DNA from: Amycolatopsis sp. QT-25 | Lineage (GTDB): Bacteria; Actinomycetota; Actinomycetes; Mycobacteriales; Pseudonocardiaceae | Assembly (NCBI RefSeq): GCF_029369745.1 | Contig: NZ_CP120210.1 | Coordinates: forward strand, 868,001 to 932,000 | Direction: 5' to 3' | DNA: 64,000 bases | In this document: one piece after another, positions 20,201-28,337 of the stretch | How the letters are laid out: each line of letters begins with the position of its first letter | Position numbering within the stretch: position 1 is the first letter of the stretch | Translations under genes and position numbers: made by a program | The notes under the pieces: generated by a model | The model's database searches: none | Told to the model about the DNA's origin: nothing | What the model saw: the letters and a program-made list of their open reading frames with translations, nothing else

Positions 20201-20824
20201 TCACCAGAGGAGGCGGAGGCCGAGCACGGTGATGAGCGCGCTGGACGCCAGCGCGGTCACCAGCCGTCCACGGCGGCCGGTCAACGCCTTGCCGAGTACG
20301 GCGCCACCGCCGGCGAGGAACAGTTGCCAACCGGCCGAAGCGGCGAACGCCGCGAGCACGAAAACCACTTGCTCCGCCCCGCTCGCCGCGGCCATCTCCT
20401 CGCTGCCGAGCACGAGCGCCGCGAAGTAGACCACCGTCGTCGGGTTCAGCAGCGTGATCCCGAGCAAGCTCACGTATGCCTTCACCGGGCCGATCGCGAC
20501 CGGCTGGGTCACCTCGGCTTTCGCGGAGGCACGGTGGTTCCGGACCCCGGTGAGTCCGATGTGGACGGCCAGCCCGAGCAGCACGGCCACCGATACCCAG
20601 CGCAGCGGTTCGGCGACCGGCTCGATGATCGGGATGAGCCTGCCACCGCCGAGGACCGCTGTCAGGGCGTACAGGCCGTCGGCCGTGGCGACTCCCAAGG
20701 CGGCGTACGCGCCGATCTTGAGCCCCGCCCGTGCCGTCAGTACCACGAGATAGGTCGCGACCGCGCCCACCGGGATGGCGATACCGAATCCGGCGAGCAG
20801 GCCCGCCACGAGCGCGGCGCTCAC
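20201..20824 (-). CDS. LysE/RhtB-family exporter
   Basis: 207 residues from the GTG at 20824 (VSAALVAGLLAGFGIAIPVGAVATYLV), which is where LysE proteins begin. Six hydrophobic segments; family marks are G-x-x-IPVGAVATYLV near the N-terminus, ALGVATADGLYAL in TM3, and LLGITLLNPTTVVYFAAL with the conserved NP motif. The family exports amino acids or related small molecules. The substrate cannot be told. The next gene upstream is thioredoxin at 20967, and the gap holds no obvious feature. Confidence 0.85.
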   Translation of the reverse strand: MSAALVAGLLAGFGIAIPVGAVATYLVVLTARAGLKIGAYAALGVATADGLYALTAVLGGGRLIPIIEPVAEPLRWVSVAVLLGLAVHIGLTGVRNHRASAKAEVTQPVAIGPVKAYVSLLGITLLNPTTVVYFAALVLGSEEMAAASGAEQVVFVLAAFAASAGWQLFLAGGGAVLGKALTGRRGRLVTALASSALITVLGLRLLW

Positions 20825-20966
20825 GGCAGGACCGGTGCCGGCCTCCGCCAGGACCCGGCCTGCTGCCGCACCCGCACCCGTCGGGCGACGGAGGACGAGG
20901 GCAGGAAAGCGCGGGTCGAAGTCATGTGGTGAAGGATGCGAACGCACGGCCTCGCGCGCAACACCA

Positions 20967-21311
20967 TTAACGAGCGCCGGTCCGGTGAAGCTCCAGAACG
21001 GCGTCCAGGTCGGCCAGCAATTTGGCCTTCGGCCGGGCACCGACGGTCGTCCACACCGGGCTCCCGGCACGGAAGAGGATCAGCGTCGGCAAGGACATGA
21101 CCTGGTAATTCCTTGCCGTGAGCGGGTTTTCGTCGGAGTTCAGCTTGCGGACGAGCAGCGCGCCGGCACGTTCCCCGGCGATCTCCGCGAGCACCGGCGC
21201 GATCATGTGGCAGGGCGGGCACCACTGCGCCCAGAAGTCCACCAGGACGGGCTTGTCCTGGTCGAGGACGAGTTCTTGGAAGGTTTCGTCGGTGACGACG
21301 GAAAGGGACAT
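20967..21311 (-). CDS. Thioredoxin with WCPPC active site
   Basis: 114 residues, the normal length. FWAQWCPPCHMIAPVLAEIA holds the redox site CPPC in place of the CGPC of classical thioredoxin, which is expected to alter redox potential; the cis-proline region is SLPTLILFRAG. Cytoplasmic, no signal peptide. Its ATG follows the stop codon of the MerR-type regulator (21312-21707) without a gap, so the pair is one operon and the regulator probably controls thioredoxin level. Confidence 0.92.
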   Translation of the reverse strand: MSLSVVTDETFQELVLDQDKPVLVDFWAQWCPPCHMIAPVLAEIAGERAGALLVRKLNSDENPLTARNYQVMSLPTLILFRAGSPVWTTVGARPKAKLLADLDAVLELHRTGAR

Positions 21312-21707
21312 TCAGGCCTCCTCGGTTCGCGGCACGACGACACACGGTCCCGGCGGCGTTTTCAACGCACCCGCCAGTTTGGTCAGCAGGCTGTCCCGCA
21401 CGTCGTTGAGCCTGGACAGACAGGCGTCCACCTCGGCGAGTTTGCGTTGGTAGACCTCGATCGAATCGGCGCACGAATCGCCGGTCTCGTGCCCGGCGCG
21501 CAGGCACTCGACGAACGGCCTGGTGTCCTCCAGACTGAGCCCGACCGCTTGCAGGGTCAGGATCTCGTGCACCAGGCGGTAGTCGTCCTCGTCGTACTCC
21601 CGGTAGCCGTTCGACGCGCGCCGTGCGTCGAGAAGCCCTTGTGACTCATAGAAACGCAGCGCGCGGGTGGTGGTTCCGGTACGCGCGGCGAGCTCGCCGA
21701 TCCGCAT
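21312..21707 (-). CDS. MerR-family transcriptional regulator
   Basis: 131 residues from the ATG at 21707. N-terminal MerR winged helix (MRIGELAARTGTTTRALRFYESQGLL, in pieces, then RRASNGYREYDEDD), a long dimerisation helix (about 75-110), and a short tail with Cys at GDSCADS and GPCVVV. The tail lacks the four-Cys cluster of SoxR. Because the next gene, touching its stop, is a thioredoxin, the two tail cysteines could sense thiol stress; that is inference. Autoregulation from the adjacent promoter is likely. Confidence 0.88.
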   Translation of the reverse strand: MRIGELAARTGTTTRALRFYESQGLLDARRASNGYREYDEDDYRLVHEILTLQAVGLSLEDTRPFVECLRAGHETGDSCADSIEVYQRKLAEVDACLSRLNDVRDSLLTKLAGALKTPPGPCVVVPRTEEA

Positions 21708-21748
21708 GGCCCGAGGGTAAACCTTGCCCTTGGCGTCAAGGCAAACGT

Positions 21749-22144
21749 TCAGTCGCCGAGATCGACCCGGATGGTGAGGAGGTTCGTGCCGATCGCCCGC
21801 ACGGCGGCGCTGTTGAGCCTCGGCAGCGCTTTCAGGCGGGCGCGGGGGTCGTCGTCGGGGACCAGGTGTGCCGTGCCGGGGTGCCACCGGCCCTTGAGCC
21901 GGACCCGGACGCGCGGATCGGCCTGGATGTTGCGGACGTACTGCGACTTCTCGCCGAACTCGGAGACGATCCAGAACTCGCGGCCTACCCGGCGGCCACC
22001 GATCGGCGTCCGCCGGGGCACGCCGGACCTGCGGCCGGTGGTCTCCAGGACCGGCTGGTTCGGGAGGCGGACGAGGATCGGGTTGCCGACGTGGCGCTGG
22101 AACGTCGTGGCCACCCGGTGCTTGATCTCGTGATAGCGGGACAT
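21749..22144 (-). CDS. Deazaflavin-dependent nitroreductase (Ddn-like) family protein
   Basis: 131 residues from the ATG at 22144. LETTGRRSGVPRRTPI and GREFWIVSEFGEKSQYVRNIQADPRVRVRLKGRWHPGTAHLV (in pieces) are the signature of the split-barrel F420-binding Ddn family of actinobacteria. Members reduce quinones or nitro compounds with F420H2, or simply bind F420. It is a single-gene unit beside merR/trx on the same strand. Confidence 0.85.
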   Translation of the reverse strand: MSRYHEIKHRVATTFQRHVGNPILVRLPNQPVLETTGRRSGVPRRTPIGGRRVGREFWIVSEFGEKSQYVRNIQADPRVRVRLKGRWHPGTAHLVPDDDPRARLKALPRLNSAAVRAIGTNLLTIRVDLGD

Positions 22145-22556
22145 GGCTCCAGGGTGCCCTACGCTCGGCCTATGGTGAACGAGTCCGACGTGGCTCCGGG
22201 GGACGGGACCACTGCATCCGGCTTGGGCCGTCACGTATTTCGGCAGGGGTGAGGTCGGGTTTCGTCGGCTGTACCGGTGCGCCTGGAGTACATGAAGGCC
22301 TCCTTCCTTGCGCCTGGCGCAAGGAAGGAGGCCTTCATGTACCTACGAGAGAGAGCCACGGCGACGGCATAGCGGGCACTGGTGTCCTGTGTCCCTTGTG
22401 GACTGTCGAAGCCAACGCCAGGCCACTTCAGCGATTCGCGCTGCCCCCGGCTTCAGTACGTCAAGTTTGCCGTACCCCTCGATCGAGCTGGCCCCTTCAG
22501 CTCCAGCGCGCCATCCGCGACCTATCGCGAAGCCCAGGGACCGGCCGCCTCGTAGG
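22145..22556. other. Intergenic region with a long hairpin
   Basis: About 410 bp between two minus-strand genes. The only clear structure is the hairpin at 22288-22342. The remainder shows no protein-like frame that I can support. Confidence 0.6.
22288..22342. repeat. Long hairpin repeat, copy 2
   Basis: Perfect 25-bp arms (22288-22312 and 22318-22342) around CCTGG. Compared with copy 1, one C in the left arm is T and the matching G in the right arm is A, a compensatory pair of changes. Lies downstream of the NlpC/P60 gene, minus strand. Confidence 0.9.
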
Positions 22557-23678
22557 TCAGGCCGCGGGCCGTCCGGCACCGGTGTAGTCGTCACCCTTCG
22601 AGTGGTACGTGTGGATCTGGATCGCCTGGCCCTGGGTGGGCGCGTTGATCATCAGGCCGTTCCCGAGGTACAGCCCGACGTGATGGATGCGCGTCGCCGG
22701 GTTGCCGTAGAACACGAGGTCGCCGAGTTTCGGTTCTTGACCGCCGGGCACCTGCGGCAACGCCCGGAACTGGCTGTCCGCGGTCCGCGGGAGCGAGACC
22801 CCGGCCTCGTCGTAGGACGCCTTGGTCAGTCCGGAGCAGTCGAAGCCCGCCGCGCCGGCTTCCGGCCCGTTGCCGCCCCACACGTACGGGAGACCCAGCT
22901 GGCCGAGGGCGAACCGCGCCGCCTTCACGGCGGGGCTGCCGGATCGCGCCGGGTCGAGGGACAGGGTCGCGTACAGCTGCGCGTTGCCCAGGACACGTTG
23001 ACGGAACAGCTCGGCTTCGTTGCCCTTGCCGCCCTGGTAGCCGGCGATCGCCTTCCACCAGCCGTTGCCGCCACCGAGGTCGGCGCCGGAAGCGCACAGC
23101 GCGCGGCCGGCGGCGACCGAGGCGGAGTCGGGGTCGGCGAGCGCGGGTTTCGCGATTCCGGGGATCGACGCGCCGTGCTTCTTCCATTGCTGCGCCGACA
23201 GGCCGAGGGGGTTGTCGCCGCCGCGTCCGTGGTTCGAGCTCGCCGCGCCGACCCCGGCCAGGGTCACCCAGGACAGGTGGCAGTTCGGCTGCTCGCCGCG
23301 CAGCGCCAGTTCGCCGTTCGCGTAGCCCATGAGCGACTTCGCCGGGATGTCGAGTGGCCCGGCGAGTTTGCCGGCCCACTCTTCGAGCGGCCGGGCGCCC
23401 TTCGGCGTTTCCTGGGCCTTCACCGGCGCGCTGACTTCGAGGACCGACGGACCCGCACCGCCGCCGACGGTGGCCGGATCCTGTTTGGCGGCGGGGACCG
23501 GAACCGGCTGGTTTCCGCCTGCCGGTGCCGGATCGTTGCCGCCGGCGAGCAGCCAGCCCGCCGTGGCGAGGCCCGCGACCAGCGGGAGTGCGACCAGGCC
23601 ACGCATCGCCACGCCGTGCGCCCACGATTTCTTCTTGCTGTTCTCGGGCGCGCTCGGGGCGGAATCGGGCTCGGTCAC
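22557..23678 (-). CDS. Bifunctional cell-wall hydrolase: lytic-transglycosylase-like plus NlpC/P60
   Basis: 373 residues from the GTG at 23678. A basic stretch and one membrane segment (about 26-46, VALPLVAGLATAGWLLAGG) anchor it outside. Residues about 95-230 resemble an SLT-type lysozyme fold (ANGELALRGE, HLSWVTLAGVGAASSNHG, NPLG, YQGG). Residues about 245-373 form an NlpC/P60 endopeptidase: GLPYVWGGNG, Cys in FDCSGL, His in IHHVGLYLG. The third polar residue, often His in MIHAP, is Asn here (MINAP). It should cut peptidoglycan glycan and stem peptide. Divergent from birA. Confidence 0.87.
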   Translation of the reverse strand: MTEPDSAPSAPENSKKKSWAHGVAMRGLVALPLVAGLATAGWLLAGGNDPAPAGGNQPVPVPAAKQDPATVGGGAGPSVLEVSAPVKAQETPKGARPLEEWAGKLAGPLDIPAKSLMGYANGELALRGEQPNCHLSWVTLAGVGAASSNHGRGGDNPLGLSAQQWKKHGASIPGIAKPALADPDSASVAAGRALCASGADLGGGNGWWKAIAGYQGGKGNEAELFRQRVLGNAQLYATLSLDPARSGSPAVKAARFALGQLGLPYVWGGNGPEAGAAGFDCSGLTKASYDEAGVSLPRTADSQFRALPQVPGGQEPKLGDLVFYGNPATRIHHVGLYLGNGLMINAPTQGQAIQIHTYHSKGDDYTGAGRPAA

Positions 23679-23758
23679 GCCGTCCAGGTTATTGGAGACC
23701 ACCCCTGCGTAACGAGCGAACGCCTTGCACGTTAGGGGGACTCTCATATTCTGGACGA

Positions 23759-24583
23759 ATGAGTGAGACGGGAGCGCTCGACGCCGAGCGTCTGAGTGCC
23801 GCGCTGTCCGGCCGGTATGCCGCGATCCAGGTCGTGGCGAGCACCGGGTCCACCAACGCCGACCTGCGGGAAGCCGCCGCGAAGGGGGCACCGGACCGCA
23901 CCGTGCTGATCGCCGAGGAGCAGACGGCGGGCGTCGGCCGCCGCGCCCGGCAGTGGTCCTCGCCGAAGGGATCCGGCCTCTACGTCAGTGTGCTGCTGCG
24001 GCCGGACGGGGTGCCGTTCAGCACTTTGGGGTCACTTTCCGTGGTCGCGGGTCTCGCGGTCCGGGAGGTCGCCGCGGAAGTGGGCGTCGACGCCGTCCTC
24101 AAGTGGCCGAACGACGTCTTGGCCGGTCCGGGGCGGGCGAAGTGCGCGGGGATCCTGGCGGAGGCCGCCGCCGGTGACGAGACCACGGTGGTTCTCGGCA
24201 TCGGCCTGAACGTGCTGCCGCTCGGCGAGAACGTCCCTGCTGGGCCAGGTGGGCTGCCCGCGACCTCGCTGGCCGAGCAGGGGGCGACGGAGACCGATCG
24301 CGCCGAGATCGCCACCCGGCTGCTCGCCGGTTTCGACGAGCTCGAACGCCGTTGGCGGCTCGCCGTCGGGTCGCTGGCCGAGGCCGGTCTGCTCGGGGAC
24401 TACCGGCGGCATTGCGCCACGCTCGGCCAGGATGTCGAGGTCCAGTTGCCCGACGGCTCGGCGCTGACCGGCCGTGCCGCCGACATCGATCCCGCCGGCC
24501 AGCTCCAGGTCGACGTTCCCGGTGGTGAGCGGTACACGGTGTTCGCCGGTGACGTCGTGCACGTCCGGCCCGCCGGGGCCTGA
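23759..24583 (+). CDS. birA: Biotin-[acetyl-CoA-carboxylase] ligase
   Basis: 274 residues from the ATG at 23759. Activates biotin with ATP and attaches it to the carrier lysine of the acyl-CoA carboxylase alpha subunit (Lys562 of 1207-3000). Seen: STGSTNADLRE, EEQTAGVGRRARQWSSPKGSGLYVSVLLRP (the biotinyl-AMP GRGRRG-like loop), LKWPNDVLAG and KCAGILAE, and a C-terminal SH3-like domain ending VFAGDVVHVRP. There is no N-terminal HTH, so it is a monofunctional enzyme, not a repressor. Confidence 0.95.
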   Translation: MSETGALDAERLSAALSGRYAAIQVVASTGSTNADLREAAAKGAPDRTVLIAEEQTAGVGRRARQWSSPKGSGLYVSVLLRPDGVPFSTLGSLSVVAGLAVREVAAEVGVDAVLKWPNDVLAGPGRAKCAGILAEAAAGDETTVVLGIGLNVLPLGENVPAGPGGLPATSLAEQGATETDRAEIATRLLAGFDELERRWRLAVGSLAEAGLLGDYRRHCATLGQDVEVQLPDGSALTGRAADIDPAGQLQVDVPGGERYTVFAGDVVHVRPAGA

Positions 24584-24681
24584 TCCCCGCGTCTCGATTT
24601 CCGGCGTCTCCTCTTCCGCCGGGACCGTTCGCCGGTACGGTGAGCTCACCAGCGCCGAACATACTTTTGGGAGCGTCCGTC

Positions 24682-25266
24682 GTGGCCTATCCGGACGATT
24701 TGCTCAGCGAAAACGAGCACGTCGTGGTGCACAGTCACCCGCATTTCAAGATGCTGATCTTCCCTTTCCTCGCGCTGATCGTCACGCTCGGCGTGGGCAT
24801 CTGGCTGGCCGTGATCGCGAAGGACGCGACGGCCCCGTGGGACCTGATCTCGGAGATCGCGATCGCCGCGGTCGGGCTCGGTCTCGTCGTGTGGCTCTTC
24901 CTTGCCCCGTTCGTCCGCTGGCGCACGACGCATTTCATCGTGACCACGGATCGGCTGATCGCCCGCGAAGGCGTGCTCAAGCGGACCGGGATCGACATCC
25001 CGTTGTCGCGGATCAACAGCGTCCAGTTCGAGCACGGCCTGCTGGACCGGGTGTTCGGCTGCGGCACGCTGGTGATCGAGTCCGCCTCGGACGAACCGCT
25101 GAAGTTCGACGACATCCCCAAGGTCGAGCGTGTGCACACGGTGATCTACCGCGAAGTCAACGACAACCCGTACGACGACTTCGCGCCGCCTGCCGCCGGC
25201 GCGCCGCAGCAGACCGAACCCTTGCCGCCGCAAGGGCCTCCGCCGCGCGGAAACCGGCGGCGTTGA
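24682..25266 (+). CDS. PH-domain membrane protein (bPH2, Rv3278c-like)
   Basis: 194 residues from the GTG at 24682 (VAYPDDLLSENEHVVVHSHPH). Two membrane helices at about 25-44 and 55-75 are followed by a bacterial PH-like domain (RTTHFIVTTDRLIAREGVLKRTGIDIPLSRINSVQFEHGLLDRVFGCGTLVIES, in pieces) and a proline-rich tail. Rv3278c sits beside birA in M. tuberculosis too, so this is conserved context; function unknown. Its stop overlaps the next start (TGATG). Confidence 0.87.
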   Translation: MAYPDDLLSENEHVVVHSHPHFKMLIFPFLALIVTLGVGIWLAVIAKDATAPWDLISEIAIAAVGLGLVVWLFLAPFVRWRTTHFIVTTDRLIAREGVLKRTGIDIPLSRINSVQFEHGLLDRVFGCGTLVIESASDEPLKFDDIPKVERVHTVIYREVNDNPYDDFAPPAAGAPQQTEPLPPQGPPPRGNRRR

Positions 25267-26198
25267 TGGGAACGCGAGAGCTGGGGCTGCCTGATCGCGT
25301 CCCGTCGGCCGCCGCGTTGCCGCAACGGGTGACGATCTGGGAGGTCGGCCCGCGTGACGGCCTCCAGAACGAGAAGTCGATCGTCCCGGTCGAGGTCAAA
25401 CTCGAGTTCCTGGACAAGCTCGCCGCCGCCGGGCTGACCACGCTCGAGGCGACCAGTTTCGTGAGCCCGAAATGGGTGCCGCAGCTGGCCGACGCCGAGC
25501 AGCTGCTGGCCGGGCTCGAAAAGCGCGAGGGCGTCCGATACCCGGTGCTCGTCCCGAACGAACGCGGGCTGGACAGGGCGCTGGAGGCCGGGGTTTCGCA
25601 TATCGCGATCTTCGCCAGCGCCACCGAGACCTTCGCCAAGAAGAACCTCAACTCGACGGTGGACGACCAGTTCGCGATGTTCGAGCCGGTCGTCACCCGC
25701 GCGCGGGCCGAAGGTCTCGACGTCCGCGGCTACGTGTCGATGTGCTTCGGCGACCCGTGGGAGGGTGCCGTCCCGGCCGCGCAGGTCGCCGGAGTGGGTA
25801 AGCGGCTGCTGGACCTCGGCTGCTCGCAGCTCTCCCTCGGGGACACCATCGGCGTCGCCACCGCCGGCCAGGTCGAGGCACTGATCGGGCAGTTCGCCGA
25901 CGTCGCCGCGCTGGCCGTCCATTTCCACGACACCTATGGTCAGGCGCTCGCGAACACGCTGGCGGCCCTGCGTTGCGGCGTGTCCACTGTGGACTCCTCG
26001 GCCGGCGGCCTCGGCGGCTGCCCGTACGCCGAATCCGCCACCGGGAACCTCGCCACCGAAGATCTGGTGTGGCTGCTCGACGGTCTCGGCGTCGAAACCG
26101 GGGTGGACCTCGACGCGCTGGTGGCGACGAGCAAGTGGATGGCCGGGAAGCTGGGCAGGCCCAGCCCGTCCCGGGTGGTCAACGCGCTCGCCGGGTGA
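25266..26198 (+). CDS. Hydroxymethylglutaryl-CoA lyase
   Basis: 310 residues. Cleaves HMG-CoA to acetyl-CoA and acetoacetate in leucine breakdown. Seen: WEVGPRDGLQNEK (metal Asp and catalytic Arg), EATSFVSPKWVPQLAD, the HFHDTYGQALAN metal histidines, and GGLGGCPYAESATGN with the catalytic Cys. Closely related isopropylmalate- or citramalate-type enzymes lack this Cys loop. It starts inside the stop of the PH-domain gene, so they are coupled, though the functions are not obviously related. Confidence 0.92.
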   Translation: MGTRELGLPDRVPSAAALPQRVTIWEVGPRDGLQNEKSIVPVEVKLEFLDKLAAAGLTTLEATSFVSPKWVPQLADAEQLLAGLEKREGVRYPVLVPNERGLDRALEAGVSHIAIFASATETFAKKNLNSTVDDQFAMFEPVVTRARAEGLDVRGYVSMCFGDPWEGAVPAAQVAGVGKRLLDLGCSQLSLGDTIGVATAGQVEALIGQFADVAALAVHFHDTYGQALANTLAALRCGVSTVDSSAGGLGGCPYAESATGNLATEDLVWLLDGLGVETGVDLDALVATSKWMAGKLGRPSPSRVVNALAG

Positions 26199-26391
26199 GG
26201 TTCGCCGGATTCGCGGATCGGTGAGCCCGTGCGCGAACGCGGGTTCCGCCCTCGTCGAACGCCGCCCCGCGCGCCTCGCCGCGCTTTCGGGTATCCGCCG
26301 ACGGGCACGCCGGTCGGCGCTAAGGTCGTAACGCGTCCTGTCCGCTGCCTCCCCCGTCACCGGTGGGGTCCGATTCCTTGGGGGAGGTGCG

Positions 26392-27216
26392 GTGACCGAT
26401 CCGAGCGAGGCCGGAACGTGCCCGATCCGGCTGCCCGTCCAGTACGACGACACCCCGACACCCCCGCACGGGGCGCGCGCTCCGTACGCGCCTTCGCCGT
26501 GGCCGCCCGCGGTGGCGCCCTTGCGGGTGCCGTTCCCGCCCCGGCCCGTCGCTCCGCCGCCCATGGGGGCGTTGCGGACCGAACGGGAGAGTGTGCTCGC
26601 GCTGTTCCTCGTGCACATGTTCCCGATCGGGCATCTGCCGATCGCGATGGGGAAACCCGCGCGCCAGTTGCCGCTCCCCGACGGCGGTTCCGGCCCGCAG
26701 GATCACCCCGAAGCGGGCGTGCTGGACGATTCGGCCGCGTTGTCGCATGTCAGCAGTGGCTTCCGGCGATCCTCGACGACGCGGGCCGTCGCACCCCCGC
26801 CGGCGTTGAGGAGGGGACACGATCCGTGGGGCGGCATGTCCGAAGAGGACTGGACGGCGCGCTTCGTCGGTGAGAACGGCTGTCTGTGGCCTCCCGCCGA
26901 ACTCTTTCCCGAGGGCGGTATCGACCCGGCGACACCGACGATGCTCGAAGCAGGCACCCTTGTCGATCGCTTCGGGGATCAGCACGGCCGGGTGTTCGCC
27001 GAGGACGGGACCCTGTTCCCGATGCGCTCGCTGCCGCCAGAGCAGATCTGCGCGTACCGGCGTTATCACGTCGTCCGGCCGCTGCCGGTCTGGCGATCGG
27101 TGACCGCCGAATGGTTCGGCCAGCCGGGCGGCGGGGTGCGCTTCCGCACGGTGCTGGGCGCCGATGAACTCGTCACGCTGGGCTTTCTGGCGGACGTCAC
27201 GGGGGAGGTTCGGTGA
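26392..27216 (+). CDS. TNT-domain protein (NAD glycohydrolase-type toxin)
   Basis: 274 residues. Residues about 184-272 match the tuberculosis necrotizing toxin domain: MLEAGTLVDRFGDQHGRVFAEDGTLF, SLPPEQ, YHVVRPLPVW and WFGQPGGG (in pieces). Gln244 in WFGQPGGG corresponds to the catalytic Gln of M. tuberculosis CpnT TNT, which hydrolyses NAD. The first 60 residues are rich in Pro; about 60-150 is unrecognised. There is no signal peptide, so any export would need a dedicated system. The next gene overlaps it by four bases and is a likely immunity factor. Confidence 0.85.
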   Translation: MTDPSEAGTCPIRLPVQYDDTPTPPHGARAPYAPSPWPPAVAPLRVPFPPRPVAPPPMGALRTERESVLALFLVHMFPIGHLPIAMGKPARQLPLPDGGSGPQDHPEAGVLDDSAALSHVSSGFRRSSTTRAVAPPPALRRGHDPWGGMSEEDWTARFVGENGCLWPPAELFPEGGIDPATPTMLEAGTLVDRFGDQHGRVFAEDGTLFPMRSLPPEQICAYRRYHVVRPLPVWRSVTAEWFGQPGGGVRFRTVLGADELVTLGFLADVTGEVR

Positions 27217-27491
27217 ACACGGGGACGATCCTGCGCTGGCTGGCCGCGCTGGGGGTGCCTGCCGAGGTGGTCTCGGTCGGCGCGGAGACGGACAACGCCT
27301 GGTGTCTCATGCGGACCGAGGAAGACGACGGCGCCGAGCCCGCCTGGGAGGTCTTCTGGCGTGAGCAGGGCAACCGGTACGACTGGGCCCGGTTCACCAG
27401 CGAACAGGTCGCCTGCCACTACCTCTTCGGGCGCCTCGCCTGGGCTCAGGTCGCGCGTGGCGCCGTCGGCCTTCTTCCCGGCGCGCAGTGA
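27213..27491 (+). CDS. Probable immunity protein for the TNT toxin
   Basis: 92 residues, acidic, no signal peptide or membrane helix. TILRWLAALGVPAEVVSVG, AWCLMRTEEDD, WEVFWREQGNRYDWARFTSEQ and ACHYLFGRLAW outline a compact alpha/beta protein. It begins four bases before the toxin gene ends, the tight coupling usual for toxin and antidote. It does not look like the mycobacterial IFT by eye. I recall similar small proteins next to TNT genes in other actinomycetes, but immunity here is inferred from position. Confidence 0.7.
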   Translation: MNTGTILRWLAALGVPAEVVSVGAETDNAWCLMRTEEDDGAEPAWEVFWREQGNRYDWARFTSEQVACHYLFGRLAWAQVARGAVGLLPGAQ

Positions 27492-27515
27492 CCCGGCGGG
27501 CGTGCCGTCGCAGGT

Positions 27516-28301
27516 TCAGCGCTGCAGGATCGCCAAGACCTCGTCGTGGAGCAGGCCGTTCGTCGAGAGCGCGGAGCCGTTGTCGTAGCGCGCTTCGCCG
27601 TCGAGGTCACTGAACCGGCCACCGGCTTCGGTGACCAGCACCTGGGCGGCAGCGACGTCCCACGGGTTCACGACGCATTCCGCGGTGACGTCGAGCGCTC
27701 CTTCGGCGACCAGGCAGTGGTGCCAGAAATCGCCGAAAGCACGGCTTTCCCAGCACGCGTCGACGAGGTCGAGGTATTTCTCCCGTGAGTGGTACTCCAC
27801 CCACGAATTCACGTCCGTCGTGGACAGATACGCGTCTCCGAGCGACGCGACCTTCGACACCGAGATGCGGCGTACGCCGGCGGAGTCGCTCATCCAGGCG
27901 CCATCGCCCGCGGCGGCCCACCAGCGGCGGCCGAGCAGCGGCGCGCTGATCATCCCCACCACGGGGTCGCCGTCTTCGACCAGCGCGATCAGCGTCGCCC
28001 AGACCGGGACACCACGGAGGAAGTTCTTGGTCCCGTCGATCGGGTCGAGCACCCAGGCGCGGCCGGTCGCCGCGGTGCCCCCGCGTTCCTCGCCGAGTAC
28101 GGCGTCGTCCGGCCGGTCCGTGGCGAGGATCGCGCGGATGGCGTCTTCGACGGCGGTGTCGGCGTCGGTCACCGGCGTCCGGTCGGGTTTGCGCTCCACG
28201 GCCAGGTCGAGCGCGCGGAACCGGGTGGTGGTGATCGCGTCGGCGGCGTCGGCCAGCCGGGTGGCGAGTTCCAGATCATTCTCGTAGCCAGGCACGGTCA
28301 C
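27516..28301 (-). CDS. hisN: Inositol-monophosphatase-family phosphatase, probable histidinol-phosphatase
   Basis: 261 residues from a GTG at 28301. Metal-dependent phosphatase: LGEERGG (Glu), WVLDPIDGTKNFLRGVPVWATLIAL (DPIDGT metal motif) and NPWDVAAAQVLVTEAGGRF (the third Asp). The PVWATLIAL and NSWVEYHSREKY details resemble actinobacterial HisN, which converts histidinol phosphate to histidinol in histidine synthesis; SuhB-type inositol monophosphatase is the alternative. No other his gene is nearby. Divergent from the response regulator at 28338. Confidence 0.82.
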   Translation of the reverse strand: MTVPGYENDLELATRLADAADAITTTRFRALDLAVERKPDRTPVTDADTAVEDAIRAILATDRPDDAVLGEERGGTAATGRAWVLDPIDGTKNFLRGVPVWATLIALVEDGDPVVGMISAPLLGRRWWAAAGDGAWMSDSAGVRRISVSKVASLGDAYLSTTDVNSWVEYHSREKYLDLVDACWESRAFGDFWHHCLVAEGALDVTAECVVNPWDVAAAQVLVTEAGGRFSDLDGEARYDNGSALSTNGLLHDEVLAILQR

Positions 28302-28337
28302 GATGTTTTCACGCCCCGCGGTCGTAGAGTTGGCCAG

